The notes beneath the pieces were generated by a model. It saw only the letters and a program-made list of their open reading frames with translations. It was not told where the DNA came from and ran no database searches. 64,000 nucleotides of DNA from the NCBI GenBank assembly GCA_030144725.1, contig JASKMD010000007.1, positions 8,977,568 through 9,041,567 on the forward strand, given 5' to 3'. This document shows positions 22,127-33,674 of this stretch, piece by piece (position 1 is the first letter of the stretch; each line of letters starts with the position of its first letter). The position numbers and the translations under genes are program-made. The stretch is from Haematococcus lacustris (lineage: Eukaryota > Chlorophyta > Chlorophyceae > Chlamydomonadales > Haematococcaceae).

Positions 22127-22737
22127 AGCCATGCCCTTGCACCCATGCTACCCTTTCAGGATGCATTGCGCAACATGAGGGAGAGCGGTAATTGGGCCAA
22201 AGTGTCGGCTGGATCTGCCAACCATGCCTGCTTTGACGTGGTCTTGGACAGTAAGTGGCACCTGCCCTATCACCCGCCACTCCTTGCATGCGCCTCTCAA
22301 TGCTTCCAAGTGATATCCCCGCTGTGCAGTTGAGTGGTGGAAGAGGCTGGATGCAGTGATCAGCCTCATGCAGCCAATCTTCAACGCCATCCAACAGCTT
22401 GAGGCAAACCGCCCTCTCTTGAGCCAGGTATGGAGATACGCTGACCATGGGATGGCATGGCAATGGAGGTTCGCTGACCATTCCATGGCATTGCAATGGA
22501 GTTACGCTGACCATTTCTTGGCATACTATGCCACACTATGTTGTGGTGTTGTGGTGTTGAAGGTGATGAAGGTCTGGGACGACCTACTTCAGTGGGCCAC
22601 CCAATGGGCTGACAAGTTTGGGGACCCTAGTGGAGCCAACCCAGTGGACTGGTCCTTTGTGCTGGGAGTGCCAAGATTGTTTCGAGACCGTGCTATGAAG
22701 CACTACCACCCCGCCATGGCGGCAGCACGGTATTGGT

Positions 22738-23058
22738 CACCTGACCTGACCTGACCTGACCTGACCTGACCTGACCTGACCTGACCTGACCTGACCTGAC
22801 CTGACCTGACCTGACCTGACCTGACCTGACCTGACCTGACCTGACCTGACCTGACCTGACCTGACCTGACCTGACCTGACCTGACCTGACCTGACCTGAC
22901 CTGACCTGACCTGACCTGACCTGACCTGACCTGACCTGACCTGACCTGACCTGACCTGACCTGACCTGACCTGACCTGACCTGACCTGACCTGACCTGAC
23001 CTGACCTGACCTGACCTGACCTGACCTGACCTGACCTGACCTGAACTGACCTGACCTG
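22738..23058 (+). repeat. (CTGAC)n microsatellite, about 64 copies, in a transposase intron
   Basis: Almost perfect 5-bp repeat with one variant unit (CTGAA) near 23041. Joining the exon end at 22729 (GCA GCA CG) to 23062 (G GTG TTG GAC) restores an in-frame Ala-Ala-Arg-Val-Leu-Asp-Pro. The repeat therefore fills nearly all of a 332-bp intron with GT and AG ends. Apparent long reading frames across it on the minus strand are repeat translations. Confidence 0.85.
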
Positions 23059-24042
23059 TAGGGTGTTGGACCCCATTAACTTCTTGCCTACACGTCATGG
23101 AGTTCAGCCACTGCCTCCCATGAAGGATTTGACGGCCGAGCAACAGCAGGACGTCAAGCTCGCTGTGGCCCGCCTGGCTCAGGTGAGATGAAGTACCACT
23201 TGCTACTCCGCAACAGCCATGCAACCATAGCGTCGCATGCTACAAGGTTTGTACACCACACACAGGTTGCACCGGATGCTGCAGCTGAGGAGCTTGACAA
23301 CTTTGAGATGGGAGCATGGGACCCGGACATGACACGTGTGGCCAACATCATCTTGCGCATGACCAAGGCTACAGAGATCGACGGTCGCACGGTCACTGTC
23401 ATTGCTCCCGCCCACCAGCGGCTGACCTGGTGGCAGGTCTATGCCCAGTCCAAGTTCCCAATCCTTGCCAAGGCAGCCATGCGGTTGCTGTCAGTGCATG
23501 TCTCCACGTGCGCTGCAGAACGGAACTGGTCTGCGTGGGGGCGGACCTTTGCAGATGCGCACCGCAACACCCTCAGCATTGAGAAGGCTGAGGAACTGGT
23601 GTTCATTCAAGCTAATGATGAGCTTACCAACAGCAACCAACGTGACCAGGAGAAGGAGTTGGCCATCGAGCTGTACTAGTGTGCTCTAGATGCTAGTGCT
23701 CTGTTACAGCCTTGGTCGTAGAAGGCCCCGAAAGGCCCCAGAAGTGCTGATATGATCACGCAACGGCTGTCATTGAACCTCTTTACCATTGCCGTGGCCT
23801 CAAACTCAATGTCTAGCGTCGCTGAGAGTAGAGGAGTGATGCGGCGGTCTAACTATACCGGAGAGCATTTTTCCTATAGAGGGCGTCAAACCCTCTTGAC
23901 ACTCGGGGTTCCCAGGTGAGTTATGGTGCTAACCTGCCTCATTATCCTCTTGACTACAGACCCGGTCATATCACATCTTTATGCCATCATATTCAGTCAT
24001 ATGACCAATTCCTCAGCAAGTCATATGATCGGTCGCGCCCTA

Positions 24043-24050
24043 GTGCCAAG
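24043..24050 (+). repeat. hAT target-site duplication, right (GTGCCAAG)
   Basis: Perfect match to 21474-21481. The unit sequence resumes without loss directly after it. Confidence 0.9.
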
Positions 24051-24973
24051 AGTGAGGCAAAGGAAAAGTAAATTAAACAAGGTGTACTACAACCCCTGGA
24101 TCCAGCTACTGTAATTGCATACTTACATATGTATGTGCCTTGGAGAGCCTCAAGTCTTGGAAAGCCTTGAGTTGTGTGCACCCATTTGTGTGTATGCTGC
24201 CATGCTACGCAGAACAGGCAGGCCGTTGCGCCAGGTCCAGCTGCGGGAGCCGTGTGTTGTAAGCCATAGCCTCCAGCCCTCCATGCCCACCATACGACTG
24301 GTTCCACCTCTTCTGATCATGCTCTGGCAACAGTCAGGGTGACTAAGGGTGCGTTGGTGCAGGCTTGTCAGTAGGCTTATGTACAGTCCGCATAGAACTA
24401 TAACGGTTTCCTGCCTATTACACCAACATATCAATGCAGCAAGCACTATCGTAATCAGTGACTGCTGAGGACGTGTTGCCATTGACATTACACACCTCAA
24501 GTTTTACAAACCTCAAGTCAAGGGACAACCGTAACCTACAGTATAACTAAACAAAATGTACTCATTCATTGGCATTAGAGTTGACATCAAGCGTGACATT
24601 CACTTCATCACAAACCACTGAACTTCCTTGTACTCACAATGAATTTATTGGTGGGGGGTTCAAAGGCAGAGGCTAGGGGATAGAAAGGCTGGGGCCAGTC
24701 AAAGCCGTAGTCCGTACAGCTGACCTGGCCCCGCTGACCTGGACATGCCCACACTTGCCTCATGAGGATGATGCTATACCTTTGGCTCAGATACTTTATA
24801 TGACTTGGAAGATGCTCAGGTGCCTTGGGTGCCAGGCCTCATAAGGATGATTCTATACCTTGGCTCAGACGACTCGGATGGTTCACATGATTCACAAAAG
24901 CTCAAAAGCTGACATGACAGGGATGCTCAGATGACAAAGGCACAAAAGCTGAGATGACTAGGATTCAATTGAC

Positions 24974-25247
24974 TCAGGTGCTGCGCCTGCGGTCTCCCTC
25001 ATGCTGGCGTAGGAACTTCTGATAGATTGCCTCAAACAGAGGCTGGTGCTGCTGCAGGGGAGAGACGGTGGCTGGCTGCACAGGCGGCTGGCTGCTCAGG
25101 GACTCTGCACCCTCCAGAAGGGACCTGGCAGGACCTGCCGCACCTGGGCAGCACAGCTGGGGCACGGCAGCGTATTTGCGCTCAGGCGTGTTGGCCCAGC
25201 CAGCAGTGGAGCACATCAGCGTCAGACTGGGGGGCACTTGTGTGGGG
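24974..25247 (-). pseudogene. Terminal-exon fragment of a minus-strand gene, unit 1
   Basis: An open minus-strand stretch ends in a stop at 24974-24976, with a basic C-terminal tail (Arg-Gln-His-Glu-Gly-Asp-Arg-Arg-Arg). It is cut at its 5' side by the unit junction. The equivalent in unit 4 is adjacent to gene L, so it is probably the last exon of gene L carried along by the duplication. A splice acceptor CCCCCCAG is present just inside. Confidence 0.55.
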
Positions 25248-25453
25248 CACTGTATGCGCGGCTGTGGAACATCGTGAACAACCACAAGTCAGGCATGGTG
25301 TTTGATGTGGTGGAGCTCAAGCGCGTCCCAGCTTCTGAAGAGGAGAGTGAGGGGACTTCTCAACGGGAGAGTGAGGGGCGTGAGGGAGGGACTAGTGAGG
25401 ACCACCAAGCTGGACTGGACCTGGAATGCAGCTGGAGCTGGAGCTCGACTTGA
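25248..25453 (+). pseudogene. F-box/PP2 gene last-exon fragment, unit 2
   Basis: Begins at codon TAT-GCG-CGG of exon 12 and runs to the original stop codon. One replacement (Asp to Asn) distinguishes units 2-4 from the parent gene. It lacks exons 1-11 and the first part of exon 12, so it is not expected to make the protein. Confidence 0.85.
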
Positions 25454-25678
25454 GGTGTTGGCTGCCACAGGGGCCCTTAAGGCGGAGAAACAGGCAATGG
25501 TGGTGTAGCAGCACATTGGAGTGCAACAAGACGCTGGCTCTACCGTTGGAAAGGACGATGGCTCAAATGCCGGCTTTGATGTTGGTTCCGCTAGGGCTGA
25601 GTCTTTGTAAAACTATACATCGTGTAGCCCGGAGGATCCGTAGACCAGCAGTACTTTGTTGTCAACAGGGCCTTGCAG

Positions 25679-25781
25679 GGTCGGCTTCAGTGAGGGTGAG
25701 GAGCTGCACGCCCTGACCGGCACACGGCAGAGTGGAGGGGAGCGTAGCGTGTCCACCATTCTGTACCTCATAGCCCTGCAG
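25679..25781 (+). pseudogene. SMC5 exon 23 fragment, unit 2
   Basis: Copy of the unit-1 fragment with one extra synonymous change (ATC to ATT). Splice-like borders are retained and exon 24 is missing. Confidence 0.85.
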
Positions 25782-27018
25782 GTCAGAGGCCGCGTGGCTG
25801 CACACCCACGCCTGCCTGTGCTGCTCTGGTATGCTTGCCTTGCTGTTGAGGGGCCGTTTCTGTTGAGGGAGCTGTGAGCCAGAGTGAGCGCAGGCAATGT
25901 CAGGCACAGGCTGCAGCAGTTTGTAATATAAAGAAGTGCAGTAGTAATGGAGCAGGCACCCTGAGGAGTAGGAGAGGGAGGCAGGTTCAGGGGTAGCGGG
26001 ATACTCCACTCTGTCCATTGCCTGCAAGGCTCGTGTGCCAACCACCAGCAGCCTGTAGCTCTCTCGTGGCACTGGTGCCAGCAGCAGCAGTGGCTGACCC
26101 CTGCCTGTGTGCAGGCCGTCATCGGTCGCACCCTTGATGACTACAAACTTCACCCTGATGGCACGACCCCTACCAGACCACTGGGCTCCCCATCAAAACC
26201 AATAGCTCGATGCTTGTCAGGCTAGCAGCCTGACAGCCAACTAACCAACCTACCCAAGCTGCTCCACATCCCAAGCAACCTGCACCCGGCTGCAAGCTAG
26301 CTGGCTAGTCCGGTGTGGAAGCGATCTTCGCTGGCCTCAGCTCTTGGTCCGGTACGGTGAGAGCAATGAGCTCTGCTGAGCAAAGAGCTCAAAGCATGTC
26401 TGCTTGCACAACCAAACGTAACTTATTCAACATGGAACAACATGTTTGCCTGTGGGTTATCTCATGTACCCGACCTGACCTGACCCGGCCCGGCCCGACC
26501 CGTACATACATCGTAACGAGGGTGGGGCAGGCACGGGGTCTCTGTTGCTGCCGCTGCCATACAGCACCTCCATTCGCCCCTCCTGCTGCAGCCCTGCTGC
26601 GATGTGTGCCGTCATAACATCGCGTGATTACAGTCCTGCTTGTCTCAAAAGTCACAGGAGGTAAACAGTAAACTAGCTATCCATGCAAAGATATGTCGAG
26701 GAGCGGTAAACAGTTACATTACATTACAGTAAACAGCTAAATAAGGCATCCAAGGTGTGTGCCATGTGTCTCATGTCAAGTTCAAGGGTGCAGATACGCA
26801 TGGTCAAGGGAGGTTCTCTCATGATGGAGAGGGATCTTTCTATCTAGCTATCCATCGAGGTTACCGGTGGATGTCAGGGCATGAAGTAGGCCCGTGCGAC
26901 ACATCAGGCAGCAGGGTCAAGGTGGGGTGAGGTGCTCGCCTGTCCAGCTGCAACTTGTTGCATGGCAGCAGGCTTAGTTCACGTAACACCCTCTAGCGAC
27001 AACTATGAGTCCCTACAA

Positions 27019-28619
27019 CTATGAATCGACCACCATGACTGTTGGCGCCTGCGGCTGAGGGGGGGCTGCACATGTCTCCCCTGTCGCCTTCTGTGAGCGC
27101 TGTTCCCTGACCCAGTAGGTGAGGGCGGCCACACCTGCCAGGACGGCCAGGCCGATGGGGATGGCGATGGCGGGTCCCAAGACCTTGGCTCTAGATGAGG
27201 GTGATGAGGTGGTGGCTGGGGCAGCCTGGGTGGGCAGGGAGGTGAGGGGGGAGGGGCTGGGCTGCGAACTGGGGCTGGGGGGAAGGGAGGAGGGTGGGCT
27301 GGCAACAACTTCTGCCAAGATAGGGTCAGCTGGGTTCACCCCAGTTTGCAGCAGGACTGAGGAGTTGATGAAACGTCGAGGATCAAGGACCACATTGTAC
27401 ACGAGTGAGTTCAGCTGAGCTGTGGTGTCAGCCACATCATTCAGGGGGAGCTGGGTGACGGTCACAAGCATTTGCATGGGAACAGCTGCAGTGGGGGCAA
27501 GCAGGGCGCGGTGGGACAGCACGGGGAAGCTGACATTGCTGATGCGGACAGACTCAGCGGACAAAGCCAAGTTGTCTGCCATATCCCTCTGCAGCAAAGC
27601 CACGGCTGCGGCGCGGCTGGGCTCGTTCTGCTGATAGCTGACCGGGACCCTGAGGGTGATGTAAAAAGCAGCAGAGACGGATGGTGGCGGGGGGGGTAGG
27701 GGGGGTGGCCTGGGTGGCCTGGGATGGGGGCTGATGTGGTGGAGTTGCAGTTCACCAGGGGGCACAGCTGGTCCACAAGGCACTGGGGAACAACTGCAGG
27801 TGCCCAGTGCAACAGCACAACATGAGCAGGACTGGTCAATGCTCATCCAGAATTGATGGGCCAGGATGGAAGGATCAGGACGGCTGGATGCTACAGGATG
27901 AGTTGGGGTGCGATAGCACCAACGGCATCGTGAGTGAGGGCAGCGGCTAGCAAGGGGTGCAGCTCGTTTGTGCTGAAATCAAGATGTCTGGCTGGGTGGA
28001 AGCCCTCGTGGTTACTGTTGCTCATGGCACCCACTTGTGAAGGGGCAGCTGTTCAGTGCCGTGATCGAGCCCAGGTTGACACCAGCGGTGGTAAACTGGT
28101 CCATGAAGCTCATCACACATGGAGACAGCGCCGCGCTGCCAGCGCTGGCTGCGGCAGTGACGTTGTTAAACCTGCGGAAGAGTAGAAGTTAGACTTAGGA
28201 ATGTTCGGGGCATAGGTAACTAAACGGATGCAAGCCCAGGCATGCAAGCAGTCCAAGGCTGCACTCACGCTGCAGCGCTGGCGAACACGCCGGCAGACGC
28301 GAGAGAAGGGGCGAAGGCAGAAATCAGCCCGCAGCTGCAACCAGCGCAGAAGTTGGGCGACGATGTGACTGCAACGGGCACGAAAAGGAGGTGTGTGAAG
28401 GGGCACTTAACACTGCACTCGGTCAACCAGCATAAGGTGCGTCTATGCAGCTCGCTCACCGCACTGTGCAGCAGCGGCAGTCAGGTCGAGCACGGTGGTG
28501 GTGGGAATGGGGCACTCCTGCTGTAGGTTTCGCCTACAGACGACGCTGCTGCTGCACGAGCTAGCCGCGATTAGTAACATGACCACCAGCAGGGTGTTAG
28601 CGGCAAAGGAGCTAGCCAT
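27019..28619 (-). CDS. Gene T, unit 2 copy: secreted Cys/Pro-rich type I membrane protein
   Basis: Exons (minus strand) 28619-28460, 28368-28269, 28171-28035 and 27890-27019, all phases consistent, 422 aa. The N-terminal hydrophobic segment MASSFAANTLLVVMLLIAAS reads as a signal peptide. A Cys-rich region follows (CRRNLQQECP, FCAGCSCG, then CSCCAVALGTCSCSPVPC), then a Pro-rich linker and an ectodomain of about 100 residues with beta-strand-like alternation. A Ser/Pro stalk follows, then one membrane helix (AIAIPIGLAVLAGVAALTYW) and a short basic tail. This looks like a cell-surface or cell-wall-associated protein. The ectodomain loosely resembles SEA-type folds, but I do not assign a family. 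The start codon is the only ATG in frame before the signal peptide. Confidence 0.75.
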
Positions 28620-30028
28620 GATGGGTAGGTTAGGTGTCGACGGGCTTAGAGTTGGGAGGAGGCTGGGCGACGTAGATTGTTTGCCTTCTCTAATGTGAAC
28701 GAGCTTACCGTGTGCATATGTAATCGACCGTGGTGTGCTTCTGTGTGTGTGAGGGCGACTATTGGTCTCCCGCCGGACCCCAAGCGCTGTTGGCTTCGAT
28801 AGCCAAAGAGCTCCTCAATCTTCATCCACTGTCTGCGCTCGGCCGCGGTCGGCAGACTGCTGGTGCGGCTTGTGCAGGTTGCGGCTGGGTGCGGCTGGTG
28901 CAGGTTGCGGCTGGTGCAGGCTGCGGCTGGTTGTCCAGGCACCACCGAATGTTGAGCGTCTGCAACCACCAGGCACAGCAAGCCAGGCTGCAGTATGTCG
29001 GTGGATGGGCCAAGGTAAGCTACAGCTCCAAGGTAAATTAGCACCCTCGACCACGTGCCAGGGCTAGGTGAGCCTTTCCAGCTTTCCAGCTCCCTGCGTG
29101 CCAAGAGTGAGGCAAAGGAAAAGTAAATTAAACAAGGTGTACTACAACCCCTGGATCCAGCTACTGTAATTGCATACTTACATATGTATGTGCCTTGGAG
29201 AGCCTCAAGTCTTGGAAAGCCTTGAGTTGTGTGCACCCATTTGTGTGTATGCTGCCATGCTACGCAGAACAGGCAGGCCGTTGCGCCAGGTCCAGCTGCG
29301 GGAGCCGTGTGTTGTAAGCCATAGCCTCCAGCCCTCCATGCCCACCATACGACTGGTTCCACCTCTTCTGATCATGCTCTGGCAACAGTCAGGGTGACTA
29401 AGGGTGCGTTGGTGCAGGCTTGTCAGTAGGCTTATGTACAGTCCGCATAGAACTATAACGGTTTCCTGCCTATTACACCAACATATCAATGCAGCAAGCA
29501 CTATCGTAATCAGTGACTGCTGAGGACGTGTTGCCATTGACATTACACACCTCAAGTTTTACAAACCTCAAGTCAAGGGACAACCGTAACCTACAGTATA
29601 ACTAAACAAAATGTACTCATTCATTGGCATTAGAGTTGACATCAAGCGTGACATTCACTTCATCACAAACCACTGAACTTCCTTGTACTCACAATGAATT
29701 TATTGGTGGGGGGTTCAAAGGCAGAGGCTAGGGGATAGAAAGGCTGGGGCCAGTCAAAGCCGTAGTCCGTACAGCTGACCTGGCCCCGCTGACCTGGACA
29801 TGCCCACACTTGCCTCATGAGGATGATGCTATACCTTTGGCTCAGATACTTTATATGACTTGGAAGATGCTCAGGTGCCTTGGGTGCCAGGCCTCATAAG
29901 GATGATTCTATACCTTGGCTCAGACGACTCGGATGGTTCACATGATTCACAAAAGCTCAAAAGCTGACATGACAGGGATGCTCAGATGACAAAGGCACAA
30001 AAGCTGAGATGACTAGGATTCAATTGAC

Positions 30029-30302
30029 TCAGGTGCTGCGCCTGCGGTCTCCCTCATGCTGGCGTAGGAACTTCTGATAGATTGCCTCAAACAGAGGCTG
30101 GTGCTGCTGCAGGGGAGAGACGGTGGCTGGCTGCACAGGCGGCTGGCTGCTCAGGGACTCTGCACCCTCCAGAAGGGACCTGGCAGGACCTGCCGCACCT
30201 GGGCAGCACAGCTGGGGCACGGCAGCGTACTTGCGCTCAGGCGTGTTGGCCCAGCCAGCAGTGGAGCACATCAGCGTCAGACTGGGGGGCACTTGTGTGG
30301 GG
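30029..30302 (-). pseudogene. Terminal-exon fragment of a minus-strand gene, unit 2
   Basis: Same as the unit-1 fragment. At its 5' side it abuts, tail to tail, the F-box last-exon fragment of unit 3. Confidence 0.55.
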
Positions 30303-30508
30303 CACTGTATGCGCGGCTGTGGAACATCGTGAACAACCACAAGTCAGGCATGGTGTTTGATGTGGTGGAGCTCAAGCGCGTCCCAGCTTCTGAAGAGGAG
30401 AGTGAGGGGACTTCTCAACGGGAGAGTGAGGGGCGTGAGGGAGGGACTAGTGAGGACCACCAAGCTGGACTGGACCTGGAATGCAGCTGGAGCTGGAGCT
30501 CGACTTGA
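30303..30508 (+). pseudogene. F-box/PP2 gene last-exon fragment, unit 3
   Basis: Identical in kind to the unit-2 fragment: the 3' part of exon 12 through the stop, with no upstream exons. Confidence 0.85.
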
Positions 30509-30733
30509 GGTGTTGGCTGCCACAGGGGCCCTTAAGGCGGAGAAACAGGCAATGGTGGTGTAGCAGCACATTGGAGTGCAACAAGACGCTGGCTCTACCG
30601 TTGGAAAGGACGATGGCTCAAATGCCGGCTTTGATGTTGGTTCCGCTAGGGCTGAGTCTTTGTAAAACTATACATCGTGTAGCCCGGAGGATCCGTAGAC
30701 CAGCAGTACTTTGTTGTCAACAGGGCCTTGCAG

Positions 30734-30836
30734 GGTCGGCTTCAGTGAGGGTGAGGAGCTGCACGCCCTGACCGGCACACGGCAGAGTGGAGGGGAGCGT
30801 AGCGTGTCCACCATTCTGTACCTCATAGCCCTGCAG
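30734..30836 (+). pseudogene. SMC5 exon 23 fragment, unit 3
   Basis: Same as the unit-2 fragment, including the shared ATT codon. Splice-like borders are retained and exon 24 is missing. Confidence 0.85.
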
Positions 30837-32073
30837 GTCAGAGGCCGCGTGGCTGCACACCCACGCCTGCCTGTGCTGCTCTGCTATACTTGCCTCGCTG
30901 TTGAGGGGCCGTTTCTGTTGAGGGAGCTGTGAGCCAGAGTGAGCGCAGGCAATGTCAGGCACAGGCTGCAGCAGTTTGTAATATAAAGAAGTGCAGTAGT
31001 AATGGAGCAGGCACCCTGAGGAGTAGGAGAGGGAGGCAGGTTCAGGGGTAGCGGGATACTCCACTCTGTCCATTGCCTGCAAGGCTCGTGTGCCAACCAC
31101 CAGCAGCCTGTAGCTCTCTCGTGGCACTGGTGCCAGCAGCAGCAGTGGCTGACCCCTGCCTGTGTGCAGGCCGTCATCGGTCGCACCCTTGATGACTACA
31201 AACTTCACCCTGATGGCACGACCCCTACCAGACCACTGGGCTCCCCATCAAAACCAATAGCTCGATGCTTGTCAGGCTAGCAGCCTGACAGCCAACTAAC
31301 CAACCTACCCAAGCTGCTCCACATCCCAAGCAACCTGCACCCGGCTGCAAGCTAGCTGGCTAGTCCGGTGTGGAAGCGATCTTCGCTGGCCTCAGCTCTT
31401 GGTCCGGTACGGTGAGAGCAATGAGCTCTGCTGAGCAAAGAGCTCAAAGCATGTCTGCTTGCACAACCAAACGTAACTTATTCAACATGGAACAACATGT
31501 TTGCCTGTGGGTTATCTCATGTACCCGACCTGACCTGACCCGGCCCGGCCCGACCCGTACATACATCGTAACGAGGGTGGGGCAGGCACGGGGTCTCTGT
31601 TGCTGCCGCTGCCATACAGCACCTCCATTCGCCCCTCCTGCTGCAGCCCTGCTGCGATGTGTGCCGTCATAACATCGCGTGATTACAGTCCTGCTTGTCT
31701 CAAAAGTCACAGGAGGTAAACAGTAAACTAGCTATCCATGCAAAGATATGTCGAGGAGCGGTAAACAGTTACATTACATTACAGTAAACAGCTAAATAAG
31801 GCATCCAAGGTGTGTGCCATGTGTCTCATGTCAAGTTCAAGGGTGCAGATACGCATGGTCAAGGGAGGTTCTCTCATGATGGAGAGGGATCTTTCTATCT
31901 AGCTATCCATCGAGGTTACCGGTGGATGTCAGGGCATGAAGTAGGCCCGTGCGACACATCAGGCAGCAGGGTCAAGGTGGGGTGAGGTGCTCGCCTGTCC
32001 AGCTGCAACTTGTTGCATGGCAGCAGGCTTAGTTCACGTAACACCCTCTAGCGACAACTATGAGTCCCTACAA

Positions 32074-33674
32074 CTATGAATCGACCACCATGACTGTTGG
32101 CGCCTGCGGCTGAGGGGGGGCTGCACATGTCTCCCCTGTCGCCTTCTGTGAGCGCTGTTCCCTGACCCAGTAGGTGAGGGCGGCCACACCTGCCAGGACG
32201 GCCAGGCCGATGGGGATGGCGATGGCGGGTCCCAAGACCTTGGCTCTAGATGAGGGTGATGAGGTGGTGGCTGGGGCAGCCTGGGTGGGCAGGGAGGTGA
32301 GGGGGGAGGGGCTGGGCTGCGAACTGGGGCTGGGGGGAAGGGAGGAGGGTGGGCTGGCAACAACTTCTGCCAAGATAGGGTCAGCTGGGTTCACCCCAGT
32401 TTGCAGCAGGACTGAGGAGTTGATGAAACGTCGAGGATCAAGGACCACATTGTACACGAGTGAGTTCAGCTGAGCTGTGGTGTCAGCCACATCATTCAGG
32501 GGGAGCTGGGTGACGGTCACAAGCATTTGCATGGGAACAGCTGCAGTGGGGGCAAGCAGGGCGCGGTGGGACAGCACGGGGAAGCTGACATTGCTGATGC
32601 GGACAGACTCAGCGGACAAAGCCAAGTTGTCTGCCATATCCCTCTGCAGCAAAGCCACGGCTGCGGCGCGGCTGGGCTCGTTCTGCTGATAGCTGACCGG
32701 GACCCTGAGGGTGATGTAAAAAGCAGCAGAGACGGATGGTGGCGGGGGGGGTAGGGGGGGTGGCCTGGGTGGCCTGGGATGGGGGCTGATGTGGTGGAGT
32801 TGCAGTTCACCAGGGGGCACAGCTGGTCCACAAGGCACTGGGGAACAACTGCAGGTGCCCAGTGCAACAGCACAACATGAGCAGGACTGGTCAATGCTCA
32901 TCCAGAATTGATGGGCCAGGATGGAAGGATCAGGACGGCTGGATGCTACAGGATGAGTTGGGGTGCGATAGCACCAACGGCATCGTGAGTGAGGGCAGCG
33001 GCTAGCAAGGGGTGCAGCTCGTTTGTGCTGAAATCAAGATGTCTGGCTGGGTGGAAGCCCTCGTGGTTACTGTTGCTCATGGCACCCACTTGTGAAGGGG
33101 CAGCTGTTCAGTGCCGTGATCGAGCCCAGGTTGACACCAGCGGTGGTAAACTGGTCCATGAAGCTCATCACACATGGAGACAGCGCCGCGCTGCCAGCGC
33201 TGGCTGCGGCAGTGACGTTGTTAAACCTGCGGAAGAGTAGAAGTTAGACTTAGGAATGTTCGGGGCATAGGTAACTAAACGGATGCAAGCCCAGGCATGC
33301 AAGCAGTCCAAGGCTGCACTCACGCTGCAGCGCTGGCGAACACGCCGGCAGACGCGAGAGAAGGGGCGAAGGCAGAAATCAGCCCGCAGCTGCAACCAGC
33401 GCAGAAGTTGGGCGACGATGTGACTGCAACGGGCACGAAAAGGAGGTGTGTGAAGGGGCACTTAACACTGCACTCGGTCAACCAGCATAAGGTGCGTCTA
33501 TGCAGCTCGCTCACCGCACTGTGCAGCAGCGGCAGTCAGGTCGAGCACGGTGGTGGTGGGAATGGGGCACTCCTGCTGTAGGTTTCGCCTACAGACGACG
33601 CTGCTGCTGCACGAGCTAGCCGCGATTAGTAACATGACCACCAGCAGGGTGTTAGCGGCAAAGGAGCTAGCCAT
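32074..33674 (-). CDS. Gene T, unit 3 copy: secreted Cys/Pro-rich type I membrane protein
   Basis: Exons (minus strand) 33674-33515, 33423-33324, 33226-33090 and 32945-32074, giving 422 aa. The last exon's reading frame is identical in length to that of units 2 and 4. Domain order is as in unit 2: signal peptide, Cys-rich region, Pro-rich linker, ectodomain, Ser/Pro stalk, single membrane helix, short basic tail. It sits between the SMC5 exon fragment and the antisense terminal exon of its unit. Its upstream region (33675-34150) contains a 15-16-bp GC-rich minisatellite and is the presumed promoter. Confidence 0.75.

Larger units (their letters stand above)
21482..24042 (+). mobile_element. 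hAT-superfamily DNA transposon, internally rearranged (2561 bp)
   Basis: Inserted in unit 1 only. Target duplication GTGCCAAG at 21474-21481 and 24043-24050 is a perfect 8 bp, the hAT signature; units 2-4 have a single GTGCCAAG. Ends are TAAGGCGCGCCC and, inverted, TAGGGCGCGACC (10 of 12 match). Plus-strand exons encode only the C-terminal half of a hAT transposase: a WWKRLDAVISLMQPI helix region (about 22329-22428), an exon ending at 22729, one from 23062, and the dimerisation region (AAERNWSAWGRTF, then LSIEKAEELVFIQAN) ending at 23679. I do not see the regions carrying the two catalytic Asp residues, so the element is probably non-autonomous. The first open stretch (21521-21925) is not recognisable. 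Confidence 0.88.
17622..25247 (+). repeat. Tandem array unit 1 (7626 bp: 5055-bp unit + hAT insertion)
   Basis: Starts at the shared CACTGTATGCG inside exon 12 of the F-box gene and ends at the same sequence at 25248. Removing the hAT element and one target duplication (2569 bp) and two extra homopolymer bases gives exactly 5055 bp. Order: F-box 3' exon, SMC5 exon-23 fragment, dispersed repeat, gene T (minus), hAT element, terminal exon of a minus-strand gene. Confidence 0.95.
25248..30302 (+). repeat. Tandem array unit 2 (5055 bp)
   Basis: Near-identical to units 1, 3 and 4, with intact gene T and no hAT element. It differs at a few sites, for example TGGTATGC instead of TGCTATAC near 25828, so it is a genuine separate copy and not an assembly echo. 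Confidence 0.95.

Noticed and set aside
22738..23058. CRISPR-like repeat array
   Set aside because: The repeats are directly adjacent 5-mers without spacers, in a eukaryotic transposon.
22693..23224. Long minus-strand reading frames made of a repeated Val-Arg-Ser-Gly-Gln peptide
   Set aside because: They are translations of the (CTGAC)n microsatellite, which is open in several frames and lies in an intron.
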